Below are positions 13,183 through 25,469 of a DNA stretch of 64,000 nt, one piece after another (the first letter of the stretch is position 1; each line of letters starts with the position of its first letter). Under the pieces are notes generated by a model, which made no database searches, was not told the DNA's origin, and was given only the letters and a program-made list of their open reading frames with translations. Source of the DNA: Arenicola marina (lineage: Eukaryota > Annelida > Polychaeta > Arenicolidae); NCBI GenBank assembly GCA_964019135.1, contig OZ025255.1:7440001-7504000 (forward strand), read 5' to 3'. The translations under genes and the position numbers were made by a program.

Positions 13183-13215
13183 CTGCAACCAGCATGAAAA
13201 CATCGTCATCACACA

Positions 13216-15545
13216 CGGGGTCTTGTAGTCACTGACCGTCTAGACATGGAAGGGGATGTCTGGTCACTGACCGTCTAGACATGGAGGGGATGTCTGGTCA
13301 CTGACCGTCTAGACATGGAGGGGGATGTCTGGTCACTGACCGTCTAGACATGGAAGGGGATGTCTGGTCACTGACCGTCTAGACATGGAAGGGGATGTCT
13401 GGTCACTGACCGTCTAGACATGGAGGGGATGTCTGGTCACTGACCGTCTAGACATGGAGGGGGATGTCTGGTCACTGACCGTCTAGACATGGAGGGGGAT
13501 GTCTGGTCACTGACCGTCTAGACATGGAAGGGGATGTCTGGTCACTGACCGTTTAGACATGGAGGGGGATGTCTGGTCACTGACCGTCTAGACATGGAGG
13601 GGGATGTCTGGTCACTGACCGTCTAGACATGGAGGGGGATGTCTGGTCACTGACCGTCTAGACATGGAGGGGGATGTCTGGTCACTGACCGTCTAGACAT
13701 GGAGGAGGCTGTCTGGTCATTGACCGTCTACGACATGGAGGGCTGTCTGGTCACTGACCGTCTAGACATGGACGAGGATGTCTGGTCACTGACCGTCTAG
13801 ACATGGACGAGGATGTCTGGTCACTGACCGTGTGGACATGGATGGGGCTGTCTGGTCACTGACCGTCTAGACATGGAGGGTTGTCTGGTCACTGGCCGTC
13901 TAGACATGGAGGGATGTCTGGTCACTGACCGTCTAGACATGGAGGGATGTCTGGTCACTGACCGTCTAGACATGGAGGGATGTCTGGTCACTGACCGTCT
14001 AGACTTGGACGGGGATGTCTGGTCACTGACAGTCTAGACATGGAAAGGACATTCTGGTCAATGACCGTCTAAACATGGACGGCTCTGTCTGGTCACTGAC
14101 CGTCTAGGCATGGACGGGGTTGTCGGGTCACTGACTGTCTATATATGGACGGGACTGTCTGGTCACTGACCGTCTAGACACAGACGGCTCTGTCTGGTCA
14201 CTAACCGTCTAGACGTGGACGGCGCCGCCTGGTCACTGACTGTCTAGACTTGGACGGGGCCGCCTGGTCACTGACCGTGTAGAGAAAGACGGGGCTGTCT
14301 GGTCATTGACCGTGTTGACATGGACGGGGCTGTCTGGTCACTGACCGTCTAGACATGGACGGGGCTGTCTGGTCATTGACCGTGTAGACATGGACGGGGC
14401 TGTCTGGTCATTGACCGTGTAGACATGGACGGGGCTGTCTGGTCACTGACCGTCTAGACATGAAGGGGGATGTCTGGTCACTGACCGTCAAGACATGGAC
14501 GGGGCCGCCTGGTCACTGACCGTGTAGAGAAAGACGGGGCTGTCTGGTCATTGACCGTGTAGACATGGACGGGGCTGTCTGGTCACTGACCGTCTAGACA
14601 TGGACGGGGCTCTCTGGTCACTGACCGTCAAGACATGGACGGGGCATCCTAGTCCCTGACTGTCTAGACATGTACGGGGCCGCCTGGTCACTGACCGTGT
14701 AGAGAAAGACGGGGCTGTCTGGTCACTGACCGTCTAGACATAGACGGCTCGGTCTGGTCACTGCCCGTCTAAACATGGGCGGGGCATCCTAGTCCCTGAC
14801 TTTCTAGACATGGACGGGGCCGTCTGGTCACTGACCGTTTAGACATGGACGGGCCTGCCTGATCACTGACCGTGTAGACATGGACGGGGATGTCTGGTCA
14901 CTGACCGTTTAGACATTGACGGGGTTGTCTGGTCACTGAACGTCTAGACATGGATGGGGCTGCCTGGTTACTGACCGTTTAGACATGGATGGAGCTGCCG
15001 GGTCACTGACCGTCTAGACATGGATGGAACTGCCTGATTACTGACCGTCTAGACATGGGCGGCGCTGTCTGGTCACTGACCGTCCAGACATGGACTGGGC
15101 TGTCTGGTCACTGACCGTCTAGACATGGACAGGGATGTCTGGTCACTGAACGTTTAGACATTGACGGGGTTGTCTGGTCACTGACCGTCTAGACATGGAT
15201 GGGGCTGCCTGGTTACTGACCGTTTAGACATGGGCGGCGNNNNNNNNNNNNNNNNNNNNNNNNNNNNNNNNNNNNNNNNNNNNNNNNNNNNNNNNNNNNN
15301 NNNNNNNNNNNNNNNNNNNNNNNNNNNNNNNNNNNNNNNNNNNNNNNNNNNNNNNNNNNNNNNNNNNNNNNNNNNNNNNNNNNNNNNNNNNNNNNNNNNN
15401 NNNNNNNNNNNNNNNNNNNNNNNNNNNNNNNNNNNNNNNACTCTCTCAGGCATCAAGGCACCCTACGGAACCCTCCCACCAACTTTGTATACGAGGCCTC
15501 CCCCCACCCCCACCACCGGCCGCCGGGTTACTGACGGTTTAAAAT
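13216..15545. repeat. 35-36 bp minisatellite upstream of the SLC22 exon, with assembly gap
   Basis: Tandem units centred on GGTCACTGACCGTCTAGACA start about 35 bp upstream (in transcript terms) of the SLC22 exon, in its 5' intron. Units between 13216 and about 13700 are almost identical. From 13700 towards 15239 they become steadily more divergent, and degraded copies persist beyond the gap to about 15545 (GGTTACTGACGGTTTA). The unit shares the 11-mer GGTCACTGACC with the neighbouring 72-bp array. I see no exon sequence in the unit. Confidence 0.9.
15240..15439. other. Assembly gap (200 N)
   Basis: Exactly 200 undetermined bases inside the diverged part of the 35-bp array. The round number suggests a placeholder, so true distance is unknown and exon sequence could be missing. 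Confidence 0.98.
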
Positions 15546-16170
15546 ATTCCGAGATCCACACCCCTCCCGCTGTCATTTGCTCGGTGAGATGGTCTTGAAT
15601 GCAAATTAAACCTCAATGGAACGCTGAAATAACTTCCACTTAAGTTGTGCTTTCAAAGATTTTAATGAAACGATGTCACTGATCTGGTAAAGTCAGACCA
15701 TTTGAAACAAACGACCGTTAAACTATGCCGACCAGATTTCGGGCGCGATTCTGCTAATAGAAAGAGACTGCTAAGAGATGTAACGTAGTTCTGAGACTGG
15801 ACCCATATCGGAGCGGACTACGTTACGTCTATGGAACTAAGTCCGCACCATGTCGGTGGGTCATCCTGAGGGTGGTTGAAACCCAAGGCGACGCACCCTC
15901 ATGCGATCACAGGGACATATATTAGTCGCCGCGGAGAAAGCTGGTGGAGAAGGACGCCTGGTGGAGAAGGACGCCTGGTGAAAGCTGGTGGAGAAGGACG
16001 CCTGGTGAAAGTACTATATACCTGGCCAATTCCGAATACTGTACATTACTGACCTACTACAACGCCAGTGTGCAAACCGGGACTGGACAGTACTGTGTGC
16101 CGGTAATGGGCCAATACAATCCGATACTTGCTGAGTGTACCAAGCCGTCTTTCATTAAAATGGTACACAA
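15546..16170. other. Non-coding stretch, no gene recognised
   Basis: This AT-balanced unique sequence shows no exon with supporting splice sites. The only structure seen is a short direct repeat at 15940-16012, where AGCTGGTGGAGAAGGACGCC recurs three times in whole or part. Confidence 0.5.
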
Positions 16171-19100
16171 CCCTTATGAAAATTTACTACAGTGTAACTA
16201 TGATAAAACTATAGTAATTTTGACTATAGTTATTTTGTGGTCTTTTCGCCACTGTAGTATTTTGTACTACAGTAATACTATAGTTTTACTACAGTAATAC
16301 TATAGTTTTACTAGAGTAATACCATAGTTTGACTACAGTAATAATATAGTTTTACTAGAGTAATATCATAGTTTGCTATAGTTTTACTACAGTAATACTA
16401 GTTTTACTACAGTAATACCAGTTTGCTATAGTTTTACTACAGTAATACTATAGTTTTACTACAGTAATACTATAGTTTTTCTACAGTAATACCATAGTTT
16501 GCTATAGTTTTACTACAGTAATACTATAGTTTTACAACAGTAATGTTAGTGGTACTACTGTAGTTATACTATAGTAATATTAGTCGTAAGACTGTAGTTA
16601 TACTATAATACTACTACAGTTGCACTAATGTATAGTTATACTATAGTAATTTTAGTGGCACTACTGTAGTCATACTATAGTTGATTATGTAATAGTATGA
16701 CTATAGTTCACCTATAGCCTGTCAGACTATCATATCATATTGGAATTGTCCCTTACGAAAAACTACCATGAGATTACCATGGTATACCATGATGAATTTA
16801 CCTAGGTATTTTGAAACAGGTATACCATGGTAATTTACTATGGTATACCATGGTATACCAAGTACCAGGGGATGCTAATTTACCATGGTACTTTACTACA
16901 TGGATACCACATGGTATATTATGGTATCAATCACCATTACATATAGAGATATATATATATATATATAATGCCAGTCTGAAAAATACAAGAGTAAAGAATA
17001 CAAAGATTTACAATCCACTTTCATATATATGTATTGCAATAAAACGATGCAGTGTGTGAACCTGTGACATACGCGCATTATACACACATAATTAACTAAA
17101 GGTTACCTGTCACATAAATGACAAAAATTCCAAAAGATTTATATAATATACACATTCTAGCTGTATAGATATATTAGAAAAACAAGCTACTATTATGTGA
17201 AAAAAAATTCATTGCTTATATGCATATTGACATAATTAAATCAACAGATAATATTAAGATACACCATATAGCAGCATCATAGTCACACACCTTGAAATCT
17301 AAAAAGTGCCAGGATCTTTCCAAATTAAAACAATACTCGTTTGAATGATTCATATATTGATATTAAATAAAATATTGTTCATTTCACAGCTTATACATTT
17401 GAACGAATTGAAAACAAAATGCCATCATGGAATTTTGTCCAGTCATTATATGCACAATAAAATCACATGTATATATACGACATAAAAACCAGCTTATTAT
17501 TCAACTATTTCAAATAATGTATACTCTAACTCATATACAAGAAATGACTTATAATTGAATTGATAAAGTATTCTCTCTTTTTTTTGTAACAGATACAAAT
17601 TCCACCTTAAAATGATATGCACTACCATCCAGTACTTCGCATCTACTACATAACTACTACTTAACTTTAAAACTACTATTCAATGCACATAACATATAAG
17701 CTTATAAATAATCCTTTATACAAATATATTCATTTTAACTTGTAAAACAAGTAGATCCCTCAGTTTTTCTTCTTATTATCCAGTCCTTACAACGTGGCTG
17801 ATCTTCTTTCACATTAGCATGCAAATTTCATTTACGTCATTGCCAGGAAATTCTCACCTGACTTGACCTGCAAAAAAGGATACACTTATCGTCAGTAAAT
17901 TATCATTCACCAATGCTGTTTAACATTGTAAGACATGGGTGATAAAATGTTAGAAAGCTATCTTACGAAACTTTGTACTATATTTATTATTACCCCAGTA
18001 CATTATGCAGGAAGCAAAATAAATACCAAAGATAATGTTGTAAACAGTATAGCCTGAAAACAAGACTATACCGTAGTATAGAGTTCCCACATGGAATATA
18101 AAGACAGTTCCCTGATTTTTCCCTGAGCCATTGAAAGATACCCTGTGTAATAAAAGGTAGGCCTTCAACCTCCCCACACAGACACCACTAAATAATTGGG
18201 GGGAGGCATGCAACAGGGTTGGTTGAGGCACCCATAGACCCATATACCAAGGAACAAACAAAGTATCCTTTAAACAAGATGTTAACGAGAGGAATGCACA
18301 AGACATATACAGGAGTCACAATCTTTATACAGTTGTGCGAAGGTTCATACACACCATATGGGGGCACAAACTCCAGAGAGGGATGGGGGTGGGGCAGGTA
18401 GAACCACAGGCGCTGCAGATCGACTGACACAGGCCGGGGCCTGTGGGTCGAACCTTACTCCCTCCGGCGTTTGGGGTAACTGTACTGTAGTGTAAATGGT
18501 GTGCCAGTGGCTGCACAGGCGCCGTAAATCAACTGACACTGTGACAGATGCCGGGGGGGGGGTGGGGAGGGGGTGAGTGGACTATCAACTGATCAACAAG
18601 TTTCAATTTATAAAGGCTTCTGTTCGCCTTATGTTAGTGTGTCACGCTCGAACCTGGGTGTCTTCAGGTTCTATACAGTATAGTATTGATAAATACATAC
18701 CTTTCATTCATATACATAAGCAAATATTTGTGAATATAAGCAAATCGTATACACATGCCGTAGGACTCCGCTCGCCTTTCCACAACATTTTTCAAACTTC
18801 GCGCATGCGCCTTGCTATCTTCGCCAAGCGGCAGCTGCCGCCTGGTGGCGCGTTACTCACGTCGCGGGCTGTGGCACGCTGCAAATCTCACTGGTGTGTT
18901 AGGGCGAAGGGGTGGGGGGGGGGGGGACTTAGTACATTGTTGGGATTGCGCGGGGGGGGGGGGGGGCGGTCCGCAGTATAGCCACCCCTACTTCACCGCC
19001 AAAATACGCTCGTAGGGGGCATTTCACCTTGAAAATCGGCTCGAACGGGAAATTCCTTTTACCTTGGACCCACTCGGTTTATTACTTTCCCCGGCAAACT

Positions 19101-19403
19101 CGGCCTATGAACGCATATTTTCAGTCCCGCGACCGAATTTGGTGGTGCAAAAGGGGGTGGGGGGGGGGGGCTTGACTGCGAACCCCCCATCAAAACCCGG
19201 CAATAAGCACCCCCCCCCCCACCTCCCCGGAGATACTGCATAGCTGATACGCCAGTGTAGCTACTTATTCTCGTAGTCGTATTCCCGTATTGATTGCATG
19301 ATTCCCCTAATTTAGAATAATGGAATGACAGTTCATGATAACCATAATGATAATTCTGCGTGCGCTCAACGGTTTTGTTGAATATAGCAGGACCAAAAAA
19401 ATT

Positions 19404-19823
19404 AAAGTTTTTAAAGTTGCATGTCGAGTTGTTTCCCGCCAAAACTAAGCCCAGGCGAAGTTTATATCAAAATCTGCAGAAAACTCGATTGTTTCATTTT
19501 ATAAATTCAGAAACCTGATAAACATCGCCGTTTCGGCTGTGGTGTGGCGAACGTGTCTATCCCCGAATACCACAGAACTCTGTCGCGGCACTGCTACTTA
19601 TACCAAAGCATCGCGAAGCACACAAACTGATGACGTTTATCACTAAAATGAAAACTTGTGGTAAATTGATATCACGGGCAAGGCTAAGAGACACTATTTG
19701 GCAGTCTGGCATGGGTGGAGTATAGACAAAAGAAATCTTGAATGATTCAAGGACTGATTCTTATTTGTATTTTGACCTCTTTAGTTTTGGCGGGAAAGAG
19801 CTCGACATGCAACTTTAAGTTTC
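19404..19823. repeat. Inverted repeat, about 40-bp arms, possible MITE
   Basis: AAAGTTGCATGTCGAG followed by TTTCCCGCCAAAACT near 19409-19445 is repeated in reverse complement near 19785-19818. The arms match almost perfectly over about 40 bp and enclose about 340 bp. This looks like a small non-autonomous element inside the larger transposon, or a foldback structure. No target duplication was made out. Confidence 0.5.
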
Positions 19824-20489
19824 AGTATTCAACCTGTGCTCAACTGCATAGTTAGTTGTTAATTGGTCTTTTAATTGTGCATCTGATTCAACAGTTGAGA
19901 ACTTTCACTGCATAGTTAGTTTTCAGTTGAATCTCAATCAGTTAGGTCTCGACTGAGAAATAAGTTGTTTTCTGTACGCCGAGGATATTATGTGTAGTTA
20001 TATCATGCACATCATTGTATATGGAATACTCTGCTGATACCATGGTATAATTCTGGTGATACAATGATTTACCATAATATTTCACGGTAATATATGATAC
20101 ATACCGTACATGGTAGGGTATATATGGTTTACCATGATATACCATGGCAGGATATGGTTTATCATTGGTACCATTGGTGAAGTTGTAACATTGGTGAAGT
20201 TGTGGCTGATGTGCCTGCCTTTTGCCCTAATAGGGGATTTCTATAATTTGATTTGCTCTTTAACCATGTTAACTTACAGCCCGGCTATTATCGTGGTCAA
20301 CTATGGTACATCGCTGTGTAATTAATAATATATCATGGTACATAGCATATATTTTGGTAACCTACCCTGGTATATCATGGCACATGATGGAAAAGCAGTA
20401 TACACTCCAAATCTACTTTGATATAGTGTGGTTATGCCAAATTACTCCATTGTATATTATGATAATGTCCGTCTACCATCATGAAATCA

Positions 20490-20718
20490 ATACCAGGGTT
20501 GGTTGTATATTCAGGACGCTTTAACCATTTTTGGTCATATCGCGTCAATGAAAGTGTAGCCAAGTTACCGGGGGTAACCTCCTACTCTTTGCGTAAACGC
20601 ACATGGGATCTTTATCCTGCGACCACAAAGACATGGCCACAGCGGGAATCGAACCTTCGATCCGCGTGCCATTAGGCTCTCAGGTGACCAGAGCACTCAA
20701 TGCGAGCGCTCTAACCCA
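20490..20718 (-). mobile_element. tRNA-derived SINE
   Basis: On the minus strand a tRNA-like head begins at about 20718 with GGGTTAGAGCGCTCGCATTG (box A). About 55 bp on comes GGTTCGATTCCCGC (box B, consensus GGTTCGANTCC). The spacing suits a tRNA ancestor with a variable arm. The sequence then runs into an unrelated body. No complete cloverleaf with a discriminator end was seen, so a functional tRNA gene is unlikely. The left limit is approximate. Confidence 0.6.
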
Positions 20719-21458
20719 TTAAAAATACCATGGTTAACTATGATATATCATGATATATCATGATGTACCATAGTGTAACCTGGTATATCATAATATGCTA
20801 TAGTATATCACGCTCTTCCAAGATCATACCATGGTATATCTTAACTTCATCATGATATTACCATGGTAAACTATGATATATCTTGGTATTCTGTGATATA
20901 TCATAATATACCATGGTATATACCGTGGTATATCATAAGATGCTATGGCATATCACACCCTTCCATAATACCATAGTATATATCGGTCGATTATCATGAA
21001 ATTACCATGATATGCCATGATATATCATGGTATTTCTTCGTAAGGGATGGAATTACTGTAAAAAATGATTTCTAGACATAATATTGTGGTTATACTACAG
21101 TAACCAGATTGTAACTGTAGTAATATTATGCTCACTATAGTAATACTATAGTAGTCAGATAGTGACTATAGTAATGTTATGCTCACTATAGTTATACTAT
21201 AGTACTCAGATAGTGACTATGGTAATATCATAGTAATATTGTGCTGACTATAGTAACACTATAGATGCTGTAGTGATATCATAGTAGTACTATGATAATA
21301 ATAGTTCTACTATAGTACTCTGTAATTTCCAGACATAATATTGTAGTAATACTATAGTAGTCAGACAGAGACTATGATCATATTATAGTAATATTGCATT
21401 AGTATTGTACTATTATGGTATAACTATAATATTACTATAGTGAATTTTCTTAAGGGAA

Positions 21459-22487
21459 GGTTTAAATGAAATAAAATAAAATGTCGCTCTCTTACTTTCG
21501 ACTTCAGTGTCCTCTCTACGTTTCCGTTTTAAATCAGAAACTCCGTATATGCAAAAGTCAAGCTATTGAAATCCAGTTATAACCCTTATTTAACATTTTC
21601 TGTCATCCTCACCCTACGGGTGACGCACCATCTCGTTGGTTTGTTTCTTTGTCTTTCTCATTTCCATCACTCCTATTGTCCGAACGCCTGTAGCTATCGT
21701 TATTGAACATAGTAGTACCATTGTTTGAACGCTGAAGTTACTCAGCTTACAAGGTCAAGGCCAAAATCAACCGATATATAGAAGCAAGCGTAAAATGGTT
21801 TTCATTTGCTAAATATTTGTCGTAGAGTTTAACGGTTAACGCTCAGCTCCACACAGCTGATGACACCGTCACACTTAGCGGAGTCAATATTAAAGCAATA
21901 TATTCCGTAATTTTTTGTATTACCAACCTCTTCTCCATGTCAAATAAGTACATTCTGTCTTAAATTTAAATCCTGAAAGCCTGTGGGCTCTCCGGAGAGA
22001 AGCATTTTGGTCACCGGAGCAGAAGTTGGTGGTCGGCTTTATATCCCTGCGCGCCTGTTCGCCGTTCGGTATTTTGTGTGTGATGTCGACCGCGGCTCGC
22101 TAGGACGTCCGCGCGCGATATAAATAAACCGCGCAGTTTTATGTTGAAATGTTTGTTTTAAAGACTCAAAGAGATATAAAACATATGCACCATAATTGTT
22201 GATTTACTTTTAGTCTTGATTCTAAAATGTAAAAAATCTAAGATGGCGCATGTAAGTATATTGCTTTAATAAAAACGCTTCATTATAAAGATAATGCACA
22301 GTTTTTCCGTTCATTATCAAGATAATGCACTGTTGTGTCGTTCTTTATTTAAATAACGTACACTTAATTACGTTAACAAAACACGGCTAAGTCTGTTTTC
22401 CGATGCATTCTTCCAAATAATTTTGTAAGCGCTCTGACTACAAGTGTTACAAAAACAGTCGTCATGCGGGGCTTTAAGAGGCCAACC
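21459..22487. other. Non-coding stretch with TATA-like and YY1-like motifs
   Basis: No gene is recognised. TATA-like motifs occur on both strands of a CpG-bearing patch: GATATAAATAAA on plus near 22117 and GATATAAAG on minus near 22041. At 22240-22260 AAGATGGCGCAT is followed by GTAAGTAT. That is a YY1-type motif holding an ATG and directly followed by a consensus 5' splice site. A divergent promoter with a very short first exon is possible but unsupported by any downstream exon. Confidence 0.25.
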
Positions 22488-22530
22488 CGATAACTCAGTG
22501 GATTAGAGCGCTCACCTTGAGCTAACCAAG
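22488..22530 (+). repeat. tRNA-like SINE head, fragment
   Basis: AACTCAGTGGATTAGAGCGC resembles a tRNA D-arm and box A. I see no box B at the expected distance, so this is read as a decayed SINE head rather than a tRNA gene. Confidence 0.4.
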
Positions 22531-23224
22531 ACCTAACGACAGATCACCGATGCGACGACTGCCGTCTTTAACTCTGTCAGTCATATGCCTATTCAGTCAT
22601 AAGCGCAAATCTCACGACGCAAATGGTGTTAAACCACATTGTCAAGCTGCAAATCCATCGTCTTTCGCGGACTGAGGGATGTATATAGATGAGACTGGTG
22701 TCATCATGTTCCACTCATTGGGGGAACAAACATTGTAATGTATCATTTCTGTCAGTCCTACCGGTTTTCGCGCAAATTGACGTCCTAGTTCACAGTGGCC
22801 GTGTGCTAAAGACGGATGGACATGGTTTTCCTACTTTACGCTTTCTTATCAGTCATCTTCCAAGGTCTTCCAAGTCATCTTCTATCTCGGAAATTGTACG
22901 TGTAATTGTACCACCTAGTTATTTCTTTGTTAACAATAGATAATTTCTATTTTACTTTCCCGCTAGCTAGAGGGCGAAGAGGGCGAAGCATTTTCCCATG
23001 GGTCTAATCCTTCACTGGTTATCGATTCCGCAGACCCCAGGACATGGATCCGTTGGCATGTACTGGCCCGTAAGAAGCTAAATAAAGAGACAACACATGC
23101 TATATAATATATATATATATTAAACTATTATGTATTTGTTACAAAATGACATGTCAAAATTATTACAAGCGATCTTCACTTTTCAGTGTAACAACATTGT
23201 TAACATGCGACCCGCTGGAAGCCC
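22531..23224. other. Non-coding stretch
   Basis: A plus-strand frame of 84 codons (22689-22943) has no recognisable family, no splice context and ordinary composition, and is taken as chance. A dinucleotide AT run lies at 23107-23120. Confidence 0.4.
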
Positions 23225-23620
23225 TTGAGACGGGGGCCAGGGGCCGGGGCCAGAAGCCGGGGCCAGGGGCCGGGGCCAGGGGCCGGGGCCAGAAGCCGGG
23301 GCCAGGGACCGGGGCCAGAAGCCGGGGCCAGAAGCCGGGGCCAGGGGCCGGGGCCAGAAGCCGGGGCCAGGGGCCGGGGCCAGAAGCCGGGGCCAGGGAC
23401 CGGGGCCAGAAGCCGGGGCCAGAAGCCGGGGCCAGAAGCCGGGGTCAGAAGCCGGGGCCAGAAGCCGGGGCCAGGGGCCGGGGCCAGAAGCCGGGGCGGC
23501 CAGAAGCCGGGGGCAGAAGCCGGGGCCAGAAGCCGGGGCCAGAAGCCGGGGCCAGAAGCCGGGGCCGGGGGCCGGAGCTGGGGGCCGGGGCCAGAACCCG
23601 GGACCAGGGGCCGGGTCATC
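23225..23620. repeat. 13-bp GC-rich minisatellite (GGGGCC core), about 30 copies
   Basis: Tandem copies of a 13-bp unit, CCAGAAGCCGGGG and variants with CCAGGGGCCGGGG. Because 13 is not a multiple of three, three units (39 bp) read through all frames and give spurious open frames on both strands. The dense GGGG runs on the plus strand are capable of G-quadruplex formation. Confidence 0.9.
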
Positions 23621-25469
23621 TCGGGCCAGCGTGTCTTAGCGGTAGCTACAAGTGGTAGCTACAAGTGGGAAACCGTTGCTCACTTTCTTGTATCACGTCA
23701 GACATTTCCATCTGCAGCCAAGGGAACTGCGCCAACAGGACGCGCTGATGGGATCTTTTGATTTGGTTTACACATAACCGGCGGCAATGTTAGTATAATT
23801 GTCAAGGGTTTAACATATATCAGTGGTAAATTCATAGCTAAATATCTACAAGGGCTATCGTACGAGACTGGTCCTGTCCCCACCACAACGTATAGCATAC
23901 CAGACAACGAGAGAGGATAGTATGAGCAAAAATTATGTTCCTTATAAAGAAACCTTTTCATCATTTAGGTCAGTTCGTTTCGGTAGTTGTTACTTTCTTA
24001 GCGATGCCAATGACGAACTGCATCAAGGCGTTTGCTCACTGACGGCAGTCAGTATGTCCCAACGGTGGTCTATAGTAAGTCCCTCAACAGTGGGTGATCT
24101 GAATCACTGCAAAATGCCCATACTTTGATCTAGAATAATAATATAATGTGTCTCCTCAGCACCCAGCGCACCTGAGATCTGTCTTATGTAAATAGGCGGT
24201 CTGTGGTCGCCACCAAATTTATTACTACGGGATCACGCCAATGTCACTCCAAGGTCAAAAAGAGGACGTGTTATGTCTAAAGAGTGAGGAGCACACTAGG
24301 CACTTTGACTGCGGTGCCTGCCCTGATGGGCGACGCAAGGAGACACTCTCCTGTGCCGCGGTACAACTCGAAACATTATCTTCTCCCTTCTGTTTATTTA
24401 AATATTTACTAAACATGATTACAGGTCACCGACTCATTTACTGCATGCAAGTATGTATTATTACATCAATTGATTTAAGGTGCGACCAATCATAGAGAGC
24501 AATGTATCTTCAATGAGGCTCTTCAGATATTAAATAATGTCAGCGACTCACAGATTGCAGACATGATGACGTCATTGATGACGGTGCAAAGCTGTTGATG
24601 ACGTGTCTGCTAGTGACAGTTATTTGTTGTATGTTACATGTTGAATTGATGAGGTCCTGGTCCGTTCCATACACTGTAGCGGGGGCCCTCTCTCTCTTTC
24701 TCTCGGCCGGGACTTTGGCAGGTGGCGCGTCCTATGAGCGCTTACCGAACTGTAGCCTTAAAACTCGTCCATCATAACATGCTCAACGTATGAAACGAGC
24801 GTACAACATACTCCAAAACAAACTATCACCCAATAAACCGGTGTGGGAGTACACCTCGTGTTGTGTTGGCCACCCCGGCGTGGAGGGGGTGTCGCCCTTA
24901 GCTTAGCCCACCCCCCTACCTGCGGCGGCCCTGCAAGTCTCAGTGCTGCCTTACAGCGGTCACTGTGCGGCAGCAGCCTGCAGCCCGCCCGCCCCGTCAC
25001 CATGGTCACGGGCAGGTACCGGGGGTGGTGATGGTGGCGGTGGTGGGTCTAGGCCTAAGCCGACACTCCATGCAAACCTATATACACCCAGATTTATTCT
25101 AATGCATTGTGTCCTACGTATTCCTAGAGACGGCTACGATACAAAACGTTACCAAGCAGCTATCTATTGTTAAATTAGGAGCGTGACGCGGGGGTCAGTC
25201 GAATAAAGTGCCTTTTGCCGACATGATGCGGCGCATAGTATCACGCTAACAAGCATGCATATCCCACTGCCAAGGGCACGAGTCGACAAGCTATGGTACA
25301 TATCACATGTGAATGGAATGGACTGTAGAGTTACTATACATACACTCACTAACACCGCCCCCTCCCCACCCCTCCGGGGGCGGCTGGTTGGCTGGCCCTT
25401 CAAGTTCTAGAAATTAAAGCTGCATCATGAACGAGCAAACACTCCGCGCGTGAGGGGACCGCGATGTAC
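23621..25469. other. Non-coding stretch, one GC-rich patch
   Basis: No gene is recognised. A GC-rich patch at about 24850-25060 gives a minus-strand frame (GRAGCRLLPHSDRCKAAL) ending at CCGCAG|GTAGGGG, which looks like a donor, but no acceptor or homology supports an exon. A minus-strand AATAAA at 25093-25098 lies about 1.1 kb beyond the stop codon of the collagen gene and is one candidate poly(A) signal for it. Confidence 0.3.

Larger units (their letters stand above)
16749..21047. mobile_element. Inner terminal-inverted-repeat element with 8-bp target duplication
   Basis: Both ends carry TCCCTTACGAA in inverted orientation. The flanks are TGGAATTG (16741-16748) and TGGAATTA (21048-21055), a target duplication matching at 7 of 8 bases. 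An 8-bp duplication fits hAT-like or related DNA transposons. Subterminal zones (16760-16930; 20040-20170 and 20700-21030) are packed with the self-complementary TACCATGGTA and TATACCATGG. The 4.3-kb interior has an AT-rich part (about 17.0-17.9 kb), a GC-rich part with long G and C runs (18.5-19.2 kb), a smaller inverted repeat and a SINE. No transposase is recognisable. Confidence 0.65.
16171..21458. mobile_element. Outer terminal-inverted-repeat element, non-autonomous
   Basis: The left end reads CCCTTATGAAAATTTACTAC. The right end, reverse-complemented, reads CCCTTAAGAAAATTCACTAT. Inside both ends lie arrays of short palindromic motifs (ACTATAGTAATACTATAG and kin): 16190-16720 on the left and 21060-21450 on the right. 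No transposase-like frame is present between them, so the element is non-autonomous or hollowed out. No clear target-site duplication flanks it. It has received the inner element at 16749-21047, which has similar termini, so the two probably belong to one family. The superfamily is uncertain. Confidence 0.6.

Noticed and set aside
20490-20718. A functional tRNA gene on the minus strand
   Set aside because: Boxes A and B are present, but no paired acceptor stem or terminator was found, and the sequence continues into a SINE-like body.
16171-21458. A complete autonomous DNA transposon
   Set aside because: The 5.3 kb between the termini has no frame long enough for a transposase and no catalytic motif that I can see.
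22689-22943. An 84-codon plus-strand gene
   Set aside because: No homology recognised, no splice context, and flanked by stop-rich sequence; compatible with chance.
24758-25009. A GC-rich exon on the minus strand ending at CCGCAG|GTAGGGG
   Set aside because: No acceptor, no recognised domain and no phase partner. It may be chance in a GC-rich patch.
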